From Chryseobacterium lathyri (GTDB lineage: Bacteria; Bacteroidota; Bacteroidia; Flavobacteriales; Weeksellaceae): 64,000 nucleotides of DNA. Each line of letters opens with the position of its first letter. The stretch's first letter is position 1. Shown in pieces: positions 8,195 to 15,888 of the stretch. The notes beneath the pieces were generated by a model. The model made no database searches. It was not told where the DNA came from and worked only from the letters and a program-made list of their open reading frames with translations. The DNA lies in contig NZ_QNFY01000007.1 in assembly GCF_003290185.1 (NCBI RefSeq), positions 62,001 through 126,000 of the forward strand, in the 5' to 3' direction. Both the position numbers and the translations under genes were made by a program.

Positions 8195-9338
8195 CTGTGG
8201 ATGCGATTTTAAATTTAATAGATATTATTTTTCCTTTACTGTCCTTTTTCATCTCTATAACATTAAGGTTTTTCAGAGAGGTAGTAGGTGTTGTTACCAG
8301 CGTAATGTATTTTTGCTTGTCAAGCCTTTCTATACCATACGTTTTATTGTCGTATACCTGATAGATAACCGCACTGTTGCTTATCAGGTTTTCCAGTTGA
8401 TTTCTTTTCTGTTTGATCAGGGCTACCTGTTCTTCAGGATTACCTCCTTTTACATCTTTTATGGAGAAGTAATAGGCAGCCATCTTGTAATCATCTGGTT
8501 TCAGTTCAATCATTTCCTCATCCGGAGCATTTTCCAGATTCCTGTTGACTTCCAGGTATTCATAGAAAGGAGCGCTGATCTGCATTTTGATGTTTTTATC
8601 CTTAGTAGAATAATAAAAGCATTCTCCAGGCTTTAATTTATAGAGAAGCGGAGATTCATTTGTTTTGATTATCTTTATTTCAAGAGTATTGATGACAGAA
8701 ACACCACGGTCTTTATCAATAAAACAGTATTTGTAGGTTTTCGAAAATATTTGATCTTTAAATCCTAAAACTCCGGTAATGGCAATTAAAATTGAAGTAA
8801 CGATAGCCCAGGCATTTTTTTTAAGCAAATTTTTTCTTGCTGCAGAAGGTTGTATTTCTGTTTGGGTAACTGTTGGTGTGTTTTGTCTAACTGTTTGATT
8901 TTCAGTATTTGATTTTTGTAAATCAATATTTTCCTGAGGCTGAATTTCAGTTTTTGGTAATTCAGGAGCCGAAGAAACTGTTTTTTCTAATTCTATGATT
9001 TCTTCCTGTTCAAGCTCTTCATTTTCCTGCAGTAATTCTCCTGCAAAAAGATGTTGTTTCTTGAAGTCATACCATGAGTCGTATCCTGCATAAATACTCA
9101 ATAAATTGAGCATATCGATCCTAGGTAATTTGGTGACCGGAGAAGTTTTGAAATAAGTGTAAAATGATTTTTCACTGATGTTGCCTTTAGCTTTTTTGCG
9201 AAGGTCTTCCTGGAAATATATAATATCTATCCCTTTCCATTTTGAAATATCATCATGGGAAGAGTTGGATTCTTTTAAAAATTCAGTCTGAACATCTTTT
9301 TTTAGCTGTTCAAAATGTAATAGATCTAAATCTGTCAA
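8178..9338 (-). CDS. membrane-anchored protein with Bacteroidota-type N-terminal helical domain, possible transmembrane regulator
   Basis: Of 386 residues, 1-100 form a cytoplasmic helical domain whose second half (NISEKSFYTYF, LPRIDMLNLLSIYAGYDSWYDF) follows a pattern seen at the N-termini of several Bacteroidota membrane proteins: ...S..T.Y..F......P...TL..L..Y.GY.SW..F. A Glu/Gln-rich linker (101-168), one membrane helix (about 176-193) and an extracytoplasmic domain follow. The helix-turn-helix-like N-terminus plus a single membrane span suggests a one-component membrane regulator, but this is inference. A TACCTTTG promoter box lies upstream, back to back with that of the Ala-rich lipoprotein gene. 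Confidence 0.7.
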   Translation of the reverse strand: MTDLDLLHFEQLKKDVQTEFLKESNSSHDDISKWKGIDIIYFQEDLRKKAKGNISEKSFYTYFKTSPVTKLPRIDMLNLLSIYAGYDSWYDFKKQHLFAGELLQENEELEQEEIIELEKTVSSAPELPKTEIQPQENIDLQKSNTENQTVRQNTPTVTQTEIQPSAARKNLLKKNAWAIVTSILIAITGVLGFKDQIFSKTYKYCFIDKDRGVSVINTLEIKIIKTNESPLLYKLKPGECFYYSTKDKNIKMQISAPFYEYLEVNRNLENAPDEEMIELKPDDYKMAAYYFSIKDVKGGNPEEQVALIKQKRNQLENLISNSAVIYQVYDNKTYGIERLDKQKYITLVTTPTTSLKNLNVIEMKKDSKGKIISIKFKIASTDEENK

Positions 9339-9396
9339 TTTTATTAAATAATTAAATTGTTGATTATCAGTATTGTTTTTTTGTAAAACTATTTTA

Positions 9397-9450
9397 CAAA
9401 GGTATTACAATTATTTTTCATAAACAACTTTTGTATCTGGTCTACCTTTG
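9397..9450. promoter_or_regulatory. back-to-back promoters with identical TACCTTTG boxes
   Basis: Reverse strand: TACCTTTG at 9404-9397 with GTTG 20 bases upstream (CAAC at 9425-9428 on the + strand). Forward strand: TACCTTTG at 9443-9450. The two drive the regulator-like gene and the Ala-rich lipoprotein gene respectively, suggesting shared control. Confidence 0.55.
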
Positions 9451-9519
9451 TCTTGTTCAAATAACAGAACAGAAGAAATTTATAAAAAACAATATTAACA
9501 AAATTAAATTTAATTTATT

Positions 9520-9861
9520 ATGAAAAAGTCGTTATTCGTAGCTGCTATCGCTGCAATCTCTCTAGTTGCTTGTAAAAAAACTGAAGCTACTTCTACTGAA
9601 GGAGCAACTGATTCTGCTGCTGCTAACGTAGCTGATTCTGCTGCTGTAGTTACTGATTCTGCTGCTAAAGTAATTGATTCAGCTGCTAACGTTGCTGTTG
9701 ATGCTACTAAAGATGCTGCTGCTGCTACAACTGCTGCTGGTGCTGATGCTGCTAAAGCTACAACTGAAGCTGCTGCTGACGCTGCTAAAGGTGCTGCTGA
9801 TGCTGCTAAAGGTGCTGCAAAAGATGCTGCTAAAGAAGTTAAAGACGCTGCTAAGAAATAA
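9520..9861 (+). CDS. Ala-rich repetitive lipoprotein
   Basis: The 113-residue protein has a lipoprotein signal with lipobox SLVAC (Cys18). Beyond Cys18 almost half the residues are Ala, in repeats of (A/T/I)DSAA followed by DAAKGAA-type units. These favour an amphipathic helix like LEA proteins or small outer-membrane lipoproteins. Most Ala codons are GCT, giving the DNA a strong triplet pattern. It has its own TACCTTTG promoter with a leader of about 60 bases and a strong terminator, typical of an abundant small lipoprotein. Its function is unknown; Lpp-like or stress roles are possible. Confidence 0.85.
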   Translation: MKKSLFVAAIAAISLVACKKTEATSTEGATDSAAANVADSAAVVTDSAAKVIDSAANVAVDATKDAAAATTAAGADAAKATTEAAADAAKGAADAAKGAAKDAAKEVKDAAKK

Positions 9862-9887
9862 TTCTAGCATAAGCTTAACAATAAAAG

Positions 9888-9917
9888 AACCGTTTCACCC
9901 TGTGAGACGGTTTTTTT
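9888..9917 (+). terminator. intrinsic terminator of the Ala-rich lipoprotein gene
   Basis: AACCGTTTCAC and GTGAGACGGTT form an 11-bp stem with one T-G pair, a 3-base loop and a run of seven T. Confidence 0.9.
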
Positions 9918-9940
9918 ATGCTTTATACCTTAACCTCTCT

Positions 9941-9970
9941 GTCATTGCGAGCCGAAGGCGAAGCAATCTC
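9941..9970 (+). repeat. GTCATTGCGAG-type dispersed intergenic repeat
   Basis: GTCATTGCGAGCCGAAGGCG followed by AAGCAATCTC matches a well-known family of short dispersed repeats found in intergenic DNA of many bacteria, Flavobacteriia included. It is GC-richer than its surroundings and sits between the terminator above and the end of the methylase gene. Only one arm is visible, so it may be a decayed copy. Confidence 0.6.
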
Positions 9971-9998
9971 ATCGGGCAAAATAATAAAGTCCAGATTC

Positions 9999-10766
9999 TT
10001 ATCCCTTCTTTTGTCTCAACGACTCATAACAGGTAATGGCTACTGCATTGCTCAGGTTCAAAGAGTCAATACTTCCTGCCATCGGAATCAGCGTATTTTT
10101 TCCTTTTCCAACCCAGAAATCACTTAATCCGGAATGTTCCGTTCCGAATAAAACAGCAGAACGCTGTTTGAAATCTCTTTTATAAAGATCTTCAGCGGTC
10201 TCATCCATAAGAGTAGTATAAATATTGAAATTGTTTTTCTGTAAGAATTCAAAGGTTTCTTCATTTTCAGCATCATACACTTCCATTCCGAAGAGACATC
10301 CCACACTTGAGCGTATCACATTAGGATTATAGAAGTCAGCTTTTCCATCTGCAACAATTAGAGCATCAACTCCGAAAGCCTCGCAGCTTCTCAGGATTGC
10401 GCCAAGGTTACCGGGTTTTTCTACACCTTCTACAATGATGATGGTAGAATTTTCTTTGGGAATAAATGATGAAAGGAGATTTTCTTTAGTTTTATAAATT
10501 CCGATAATTCCTTCAGAGCTTCCCCTGTATGCTATTTTTTCATATACCTTTTCACTTACATAATGGATTCTGCCTTCCGGAAGTTTTCCTTTAAAGATAT
10601 TTTCACAGATAAAAAACTCGACAGGTTCGAAATCATACTGCAAAGCTCTTTCATTTTCCTGCTGTCCTTCAACCACAAAAACTTTTGATTTTTTACGAAA
10701 CCTGTTATCAGCCAGAAGCTTGGTGATGTTTTTTATTTTATCGTTTTGAAAACTTTCTATCAACAT
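9999..10766 (-). CDS. SpoU (TrmH/RlmB-type) RNA 2'-O-methyltransferase
   Basis: The 255-residue protein has the N-terminal SpoU substrate-binding domain (VFVVEGQQENERAL) and a SPOUT knot with the three motifs: motif 1 EKPGNLGAILRSCEAFG, motif 2 LFGTEHSGLS and motif 3 PMAGSIDSLNLSNAVAI. It uses SAM to methylate ribose 2'-OH in rRNA or tRNA. The exact nucleotide cannot be told from sequence alone; RlmB and RlmB-like TrmH proteins are the nearest possibilities. Confidence 0.93.
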   Translation of the reverse strand: MLIESFQNDKIKNITKLLADNRFRKKSKVFVVEGQQENERALQYDFEPVEFFICENIFKGKLPEGRIHYVSEKVYEKIAYRGSSEGIIGIYKTKENLLSSFIPKENSTIIIVEGVEKPGNLGAILRSCEAFGVDALIVADGKADFYNPNVIRSSVGCLFGMEVYDAENEETFEFLQKNNFNIYTTLMDETAEDLYKRDFKQRSAVLFGTEHSGLSDFWVGKGKNTLIPMAGSIDSLNLSNAVAITCYESLRQKKG

Positions 10767-10792
10767 GCTACAAAATTATGTAAAATTTGTGA

Positions 10793-11578
10793 TTACGTCT
10801 GCCTGGTTTTAATGAAAAGGTTTTTTCCAGTAATTTGAAATGGTATTTTATTCCTGCGTTTATTGTAGATAACCAGAGCTATGATGAGCAAAATAGATAA
10901 AATTTTAAATAAATTTCCATACATATTGCCTGAAACATTGTCTGAAACATTAAATATTTCCCAGTAGAGATTCATGAAAAGATGAAGAAAAATTGCTGTC
11001 CAAAGATTAAAATCAGTTTCAAAATAAACCCATGAAAAGAAGACTGAACCTAAAAAGGTAATGAGAAATATTTCAGTAAGCTCTGTGAAGCTGCTGCCCT
11101 GGTATAAATGCACATGGGCAAACAATAATGATCCGAATAAAGCAGAAGTAATAAATCCCAGCCTGGTAAATCTGTATAGAATCCCTATAAGAAATGCTCT
11201 GAAAATAAGTTCTTCAAAAAAAGGGGATGAAATGCTGTTAATGAATAGGGATTGAAAACTAATACTTTGTACCAGCTTAAAATAGATAAAATAGCCGGCT
11301 AGCATGGGAAGTGTGCCCATGAAAGCTATGGAAAAACCTTTTAGAATGGGTTTGTTGATTGAAAAAAGGGTGGTAATATTCTTCTCCGGGAATATGATTT
11401 TTAAAGTAATGATAAGTGGGAGCATTGTGATACAGTATGCTGCAACATGGGCGACAGCTTTGCTCCCGGATAATTCTTTAACAAAAATCTGAATACTTTT
11501 AAAATAAAAAAGATCAACGAAATAGTAGACAGAAAACCCCAGAATAAAAAAGAAGAAGAAGGAAATAGTTTTGTTCAT
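10793..11578 (-). CDS. CPBP-family intramembrane metalloprotease
   Basis: The 261-residue polytopic protein has about seven membrane helices and carries the Abi/CAAX motifs: EELIFR (EExxxR), FAHVHLY and HLFMNLYW, which supply the metal-binding Glu and His residues. Bacterial members process membrane substrates or act in peptide immunity. It lies 26 bases before the SpoU methylase gene on the same strand and could be co-transcribed with it. No bacteriocin cluster is adjacent; the nearest double-glycine peptide gene is 3.4 kb away. Confidence 0.88.
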   Translation of the reverse strand: MNKTISFFFFFILGFSVYYFVDLFYFKSIQIFVKELSGSKAVAHVAAYCITMLPLIITLKIIFPEKNITTLFSINKPILKGFSIAFMGTLPMLAGYFIYFKLVQSISFQSLFINSISSPFFEELIFRAFLIGILYRFTRLGFITSALFGSLLFAHVHLYQGSSFTELTEIFLITFLGSVFFSWVYFETDFNLWTAIFLHLFMNLYWEIFNVSDNVSGNMYGNLFKILSILLIIALVIYNKRRNKIPFQITGKNLFIKTRQT

Positions 11579-11668
11579 TGCTTATAATTTTGAACAAAAA
11601 TGAAGATTACAGTAAGGCTGGTCAAATGAAAGTGATGAATGACAAAAGAATGTGACGGACAGCAAATG

Positions 11669-12514
11669 TCAGACTTTTAAAGATCTTAATTTTGGAATAA
11701 TCAACGAAATAAAGCTTCTTGAAACCGGGATCTCAAAATCATCAGAAAGAAAAAGTCTGTAGCCCTGTGCATTTCCTTTAAGACTTTTGACCTGATTTAA
11801 ATTAACAATATAGGAGCGGTGACATCTTTTTACAGAATCTGTCTGAATCTGATTCAAAAGGTTTGAGAGGCTTATTCTGACTACAAGTTTTTTTACCTGC
11901 CCATTTTCCGAAAAATAGATCGAACAGTAGTTTTCCATAGACTGTGCACAGATGAAGTTCTCTTCATGAATCTGCAAATCCGTATTATTTGCAGATATAT
12001 TCAATACTTTATTGAGTGTGGCAACGATTGAATTAGCATGACCTGCAAGCTGCTGGGAAACCTCTTCTGCAGTTTTTTCGTGGATTGTTTTTAAATAGAT
12101 ATACCTCGACAATATATAAATAGTTGAAATTGGGATTCCCAGGGCCAGACAATACAGAAACATATAGAGGTAGTTGCTAAAGCTCAGCGTAACATGACTT
12201 ATGAACAAAGTATTGTAAAAATAAGATAGGATAGAGGCTGAAAGAAGAATACCTGCCATCTTCAGCAATTCGGAGCCGATGTTCCAGTCTCTGAAACGAA
12301 TAATACTAAGTTCTGCAGCAAAAAAAGCTGATCCAAATATAATGGAGTAAGGGAAAAGCAACAGGTATTTATACTGATGCCGGAAGTTTTCCGTTCCAAA
12401 AGGCTGAAAAACAATCAGGAATATATAGATTAAAAGGCCGGCAGTAATTGATGAAAGCAGGATCTCCTTATAAGATTCAGATTTTGGATAAGAATATGCT
12501 GCAAAGGAAAACAT
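11669..12514 (-). CDS. membrane-anchored LytTR transcriptional regulator
   Basis: The N-terminal half of the 281-residue protein has four membrane helices (LLSSITAGLLIYIFLIVF, YKYLLLFPYSIIFGSAFF, LLKMAGILLSASILSYF, LYMFLYCLALGIPIST). The C-terminal part from about residue 190 is a LytTR DNA-binding domain (CAQSMENYCSIYF, KRCHRSYIVNLNQVKSLKG, FEIPVSRSF). There is no receiver domain, so it is a one-component regulator able to sense in the membrane, a common Bacteroidota layout. No partner kinase lies next to it. Confidence 0.88.
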   Translation of the reverse strand: MFSFAAYSYPKSESYKEILLSSITAGLLIYIFLIVFQPFGTENFRHQYKYLLLFPYSIIFGSAFFAAELSIIRFRDWNIGSELLKMAGILLSASILSYFYNTLFISHVTLSFSNYLYMFLYCLALGIPISTIYILSRYIYLKTIHEKTAEEVSQQLAGHANSIVATLNKVLNISANNTDLQIHEENFICAQSMENYCSIYFSENGQVKKLVVRISLSNLLNQIQTDSVKRCHRSYIVNLNQVKSLKGNAQGYRLFLSDDFEIPVSRSFISLIIPKLRSLKV

Positions 12515-12655
12515 ATAATAATCTTTGGAATTTAATTTTTAAAATTACTTAGCAATTGGCATTCACGCCTTTTTTTGGGAAACTGCGGGCAGTACCAGGG
12601 ATATCGTAAAAATAACAACGCTGATGATTAAAATGATTTGATTCTTTTCAAGTCA

Positions 12656-14158
12656 TTAGTTTTCCGTTTCCAGAAAGTTACCGTTGTCAATAAGGCTTTG
12701 AGGCAGGTCTTTCTTGTTCTTGATTCCTAAAGATTTCAGTTTCTGCGTCTGGATGACAAGGTTGTCGTTTCCTGTAGAGAGCTGCTTGTAAGCATCGTTG
12801 TATACATTTTTAGCCTGATCAAGATTTTTCCCGACTTTCTCAAGGTTTTCGACAAATCCAACGAATTTATCATACAGCTTTGCTCCACGATCAGCGATTT
12901 CCATAGAGTTTCTGTTCTGGTACTCACGTTTCCATAGATCTGCTATAAGCTTTAATGAAGTAATCAGGTTGCTCGGGTTCAGCAGAAGGATTCTTCTTTC
13001 ATAAGCAAAGTTCCAAAGGTTCTGGTCTGCCTGCATAGCGGCAATATAAGCTGGTTCACTGGGAATGAACATCATGACGAAATCCAAGGACTTTCCATAA
13101 TCATCATAGGCCTTCTGGCTCAGCTGAAGAATGTGATTTTTGATAGACCCCAAATGCTGGTTAAGCTTCATCGCATAAACATCCTGGTCATTCTCATCCA
13201 CCAATTCTGTAAAAGCTGTCAGAGAAACTTTAGAATCTATGATTACATTTCTTTCATCCGGATATTTTATGACAGCATCAGGACGCATTTTTTTACCGGA
13301 AAATTCGGAAAACAGCGCTTTGTTGTCTTCATCGCGAAGCTCATGCTCAAGGAAATATTCTCTTCCTTTTACAAGCCCGGATTTTTCAAGAATACTTTCA
13401 AGGATCATTTCTCCCCAGTTCCCTTGGGTTTTGCTTTCCCCTTTTAAAGCTCTTGTCAGCTTTTTCGCGTCTTCTGAAATCTGCTGATTCAGCTCAGCAA
13501 GCTCTTTTACTTTTTCTGCCAGAGAGAAACGTTCCTTATTTTCCTTTTCATAGGCTTCATTTACCCTGTTTTTAAGGTCGGTGATCTTTTCCTGGAAAGG
13601 TTCAAGAATGTTTTTTAAATTATTTTGATTTAAAGTCGTGAACTTTTCGGTCTTTTCCTCTAAAATTTTGTTGGCCAGATTTTCAAACTGAAGTTTGGAT
13701 TCTTCCTGAATCTTGGTGATTTCTTCCTTTTGGTTATCAAGAGACTGTTGTAGGCTGTCATTTTTAGCAGAGAGTTCAGAATTTTTAGCAAAAATATGCT
13801 GCTTCTCCGAGATAAGAGTTTCTATTTGCGAGGTCTGCTTTGCATTAAGCTGCTTCTGCTCTGAAAATTGTGCATTTAAAGAAGCGTGTTCGGCAGAAAT
13901 TTTTGCGTATTCATTTTTCAGATCATTCAACAGGTCGGTCTGCTGCTGGTTCTGCTCCTTTTCTTTGTTGATATTTTGGCTCAGCTCCTGGACTTTCAGA
14001 TTAAGATTTTCCAGGTCTGAATTATTTTTGATATGCAGATTATTCAGTTCATCGTAAGAATTTCTTGAAACCGTAGACGATTTTAAAACAAAATATAAAA
14101 TAACGGCTCCCAGAATTCCGCCGGTAATAAATCCAATAAGTAAATAGGTCATCTCCAT
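12656..14158 (-). CDS. rmuC: RmuC family DNA recombination protein
   Basis: The 500-residue protein has one N-terminal membrane helix (LIGFITGGILGAVILYFVL), a long Gln/Glu/Lys coiled coil (about 30-190), and the RmuC nuclease-like domain (about 235-450, with LVKGREYFLEHELRD, RPDAVIKYPDERNVIIDSKVS and FVMMFIPSEPAY). RmuC limits inversion at short inverted repeats and has a predicted PD-(D/E)XK-like core (DAVI...IDSK). The gene stands alone. Confidence 0.95.
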   Translation of the reverse strand: MEMTYLLIGFITGGILGAVILYFVLKSSTVSRNSYDELNNLHIKNNSDLENLNLKVQELSQNINKEKEQNQQQTDLLNDLKNEYAKISAEHASLNAQFSEQKQLNAKQTSQIETLISEKQHIFAKNSELSAKNDSLQQSLDNQKEEITKIQEESKLQFENLANKILEEKTEKFTTLNQNNLKNILEPFQEKITDLKNRVNEAYEKENKERFSLAEKVKELAELNQQISEDAKKLTRALKGESKTQGNWGEMILESILEKSGLVKGREYFLEHELRDEDNKALFSEFSGKKMRPDAVIKYPDERNVIIDSKVSLTAFTELVDENDQDVYAMKLNQHLGSIKNHILQLSQKAYDDYGKSLDFVMMFIPSEPAYIAAMQADQNLWNFAYERRILLLNPSNLITSLKLIADLWKREYQNRNSMEIADRGAKLYDKFVGFVENLEKVGKNLDQAKNVYNDAYKQLSTGNDNLVIQTQKLKSLGIKNKKDLPQSLIDNGNFLETEN

Positions 14159-14234
14159 GTTTCAAAATTACAAAAAGAAAAATTGATTTCTTTTACGGGA
14201 AACCGTTAAAATTTTGTAGAATGGGTGGTAGTTA

Positions 14235-14912
14235 TTATTTATAATATTCAATATCTATCATATGAATCTGGAAAGGCAGATTATTTTTTAATAAGATTAA
14301 TTTATCGGGATTTTTGTGCTTGTCTTTATGAGATGTCTGAAATCTGTAAGTAATGGTTTGGGCAGTCAATAGATCTTTTACATCATACCCTGAAATAAAT
14401 CCTTCTTCATTGTAATAATAATCGACAAATGAATGGCTTTTAAGTTGACCGGTCTGATTGTCATAAATCATGCGTTCGTTGCTTTTTATTCTTAAAAGTT
14501 CATTATACCTATATTTATCTTTTGATACCAGCCTGTTCTGTAAGTCATACAGGTCGATGAGATATCCGCCCTTTTGATGAGTAATTTTTGCTCTGAGCCT
14601 GACTTCTCCATCTCTGCTTAAAGAATACCCTGTTTTTAAACCGTTTTTAAACTCATACTCGGTAATTTGCCGGTCTTTATTGCTTTGATATGATTCTTTT
14701 GTAGCATTCCCATCTTCATTATAATAACGGGTTTTCACAGAGATTAAGGAATCAGCAGGTTTATCTTTTATGGAATCGCTGTATATTTTGATTGTAAGTG
14801 AACGTATTTTTCCCTTATATCCTGAATTAATGATTTCAGGGTGTTTTTTATTTTGAGCTGTACAAAAAATACTTAGATAAAATAAAAACAAGATGCTAAG
14901 GTTTCTTTTCAT
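14235..14912 (-). CDS. secreted protein with YD/MORN-like repeats, function unknown
   Basis: The 225-residue protein has a clear signal peptide (LFLFYLSIFCTAQ). Its body is made of short beta-rich repeats such as RYYNEDGNATKESYQ, YEFKNGLKTGY, DLYDLQNRLVSKDKYRYN and YYYNEEGFISGYDV, which resemble the short two-strand repeats of RHS/YD or MORN-type proteins. No enzymatic motif is visible. It lies downstream of the bacteriocin-like peptide gene on the same strand but past that gene's terminator. Confidence 0.7.
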   Translation of the reverse strand: MKRNLSILFLFYLSIFCTAQNKKHPEIINSGYKGKIRSLTIKIYSDSIKDKPADSLISVKTRYYNEDGNATKESYQSNKDRQITEYEFKNGLKTGYSLSRDGEVRLRAKITHQKGGYLIDLYDLQNRLVSKDKYRYNELLRIKSNERMIYDNQTGQLKSHSFVDYYYNEEGFISGYDVKDLLTAQTITYRFQTSHKDKHKNPDKLILLKNNLPFQIHMIDIEYYK

Positions 14913-14949
14913 TTTGAGAGATAGAATGTTTCTGCTTATTAAATATGAT

Positions 14950-14976
14950 AAAAAAGTGAGCCGGAAGACTCACTTT
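14950..14976 (-). terminator. terminator of the bacteriocin-like peptide gene
   Basis: AAAGTGAG and CTCACTTT form an 8-bp stem with an 8-base loop. On the reverse strand it is followed by a T-run, right after the stop of the peptide gene. Confidence 0.75.
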
Positions 14977-14992
14977 ATATTTGTTGATCTAA

Positions 14993-15229
14993 TTATGGAG
15001 TGATGGTAATCGGATCTGGAAAAGGTTCAAGAACCAAAGGTTTACACATTGCGGCTACTTCGCATCTTCCACCCATACATATATAATTAGTCATAGTGGT
15101 TGTGCCGTCAGGACATCTGATCATGGCTTCACCAGGGCATCCTCCCGGGCATTGTGCCGGATATAAATTTCCGCCGAATACTTCTTTCAATTCTGTTCTC
15201 GAAAGTTTTGATACGTTCAATTTTTTCAT
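14993..15229 (-). CDS. bacteriocin-like peptide with double-glycine leader and six cysteines
   Basis: The 78-residue protein has an N-terminal MKKLNVSKLSRTELKEVF followed by Gly19-Gly20, a double-glycine leader like those cut and exported by PCAT-type ABC transporters. The predicted core has six Cys (27, 31, 39, 51, 56, 62), many Pro and Gly, and a Pro-rich acidic tail. Such peptides are common in Chryseobacterium and are usually labelled bacteriocin-like without known activity. No transporter, modification enzyme or immunity gene is adjacent. A 7-bp hairpin (15285-15307) lies in its presumed leader. A second six-cysteine peptide of this kind occurs at 63321-63482. Confidence 0.75.
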   Translation of the reverse strand: MKKLNVSKLSRTELKEVFGGNLYPAQCPGGCPGEAMIRCPDGTTTMTNYICMGGRCEVAAMCKPLVLEPFPDPITITP

Positions 15230-15356
15230 GGAATTAATTTTTTGATGGTTTTAATTTGTATTAATCTGAAAATGAACCTCTAAGATAGTGAAAAAATAAA
15301 TCACTATGGAGTTACATAATGATTTATTTTAGATTGATGTTTAAGGAAAAATGTTT

Positions 15357-15827
15357 CTATGGATTCTCTTTAGATATTTCTCCGTGATGTTTTAAATACA
15401 AAGGCAATGCAGCAGATCCGTACCAAGGTAAGATTTCATAGCCGAAGACCCCGGCCTGTACTGCAGGATCAGTTTTTACCCATTGCTCGGCTTCTTCTTT
15501 GGATTTTGTATTGAAAATAAACATACCGCGGTAGTTTTCTTTATTTTTTTCCAGAAAAGGACCGGCCACCACAATTTTTCCTTCGTCAGCCAGCTTTCCG
15601 ATGTTTGCCATATGGCCTTTCATCAGTTCGCCCATTTTGGCTTTATCATCAACTTTTGTAGTGCCGGTAGTGAGCATTACGATTGTGTAGGGTTTCATTC
15701 CGTATTTATCAGCACCGAGAGATGTTGCCAATTCCTGGTTGAATTTTGGTTTTTCTGTTTTCTTTTCCTGGGCAAAAGATAAAGCTGCCACTAAAAGAGT
15801 GAGGGATAAATAAATTTTTAATTTCAT
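15357..15827 (-). CDS. exported YCII-domain protein
   Basis: The 156-residue protein has a signal peptide (SLTLLVAALSFAQ), then an alpha/beta domain (about 45-150) with YTIVMLTTG, GHMANIGKLADEGKIVVAGPFLE, MFIFNTKSKEEAEQWVKTDPAVQAG and EILPWYGSAAL. This follows the dimeric ferredoxin-like YciI pattern, where a His and an Asp line the pocket. The enzymatic role of YciI-like proteins is mostly unknown. Export is unusual for the family in general but is known among Bacteroidota homologs. Confidence 0.85.
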   Translation of the reverse strand: MKLKIYLSLTLLVAALSFAQEKKTEKPKFNQELATSLGADKYGMKPYTIVMLTTGTTKVDDKAKMGELMKGHMANIGKLADEGKIVVAGPFLEKNKENYRGMFIFNTKSKEEAEQWVKTDPAVQAGVFGYEILPWYGSAALPLYLKHHGEISKENP

Positions 15828-15888
15828 AGTAATGCTTAATTATAAGTAAAATATCTGAAATCTGATGTCCATCATCTGATATCTAAAT

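Noticed and set aside
8082-8636. 184-codon + strand frame
   Set aside because: Antisense to the lipoprotein and regulator-like genes; low-complexity Phe-rich translation.
9674-10036. Leu-rich + strand frame of 120 codons
   Set aside because: It is the frame-shifted shadow of the GCT-rich Ala gene, giving poly-Leu runs, and runs through the terminator.
13133-13447. 104-codon + strand frame
   Set aside because: Antisense to rmuC; no family pattern.
15285-15307. ATAGTGA/TCACTAT hairpin as a riboswitch before the bacteriocin-like gene
   Set aside because: A 7-bp stem alone with no known aptamer pattern does not support a riboswitch call.
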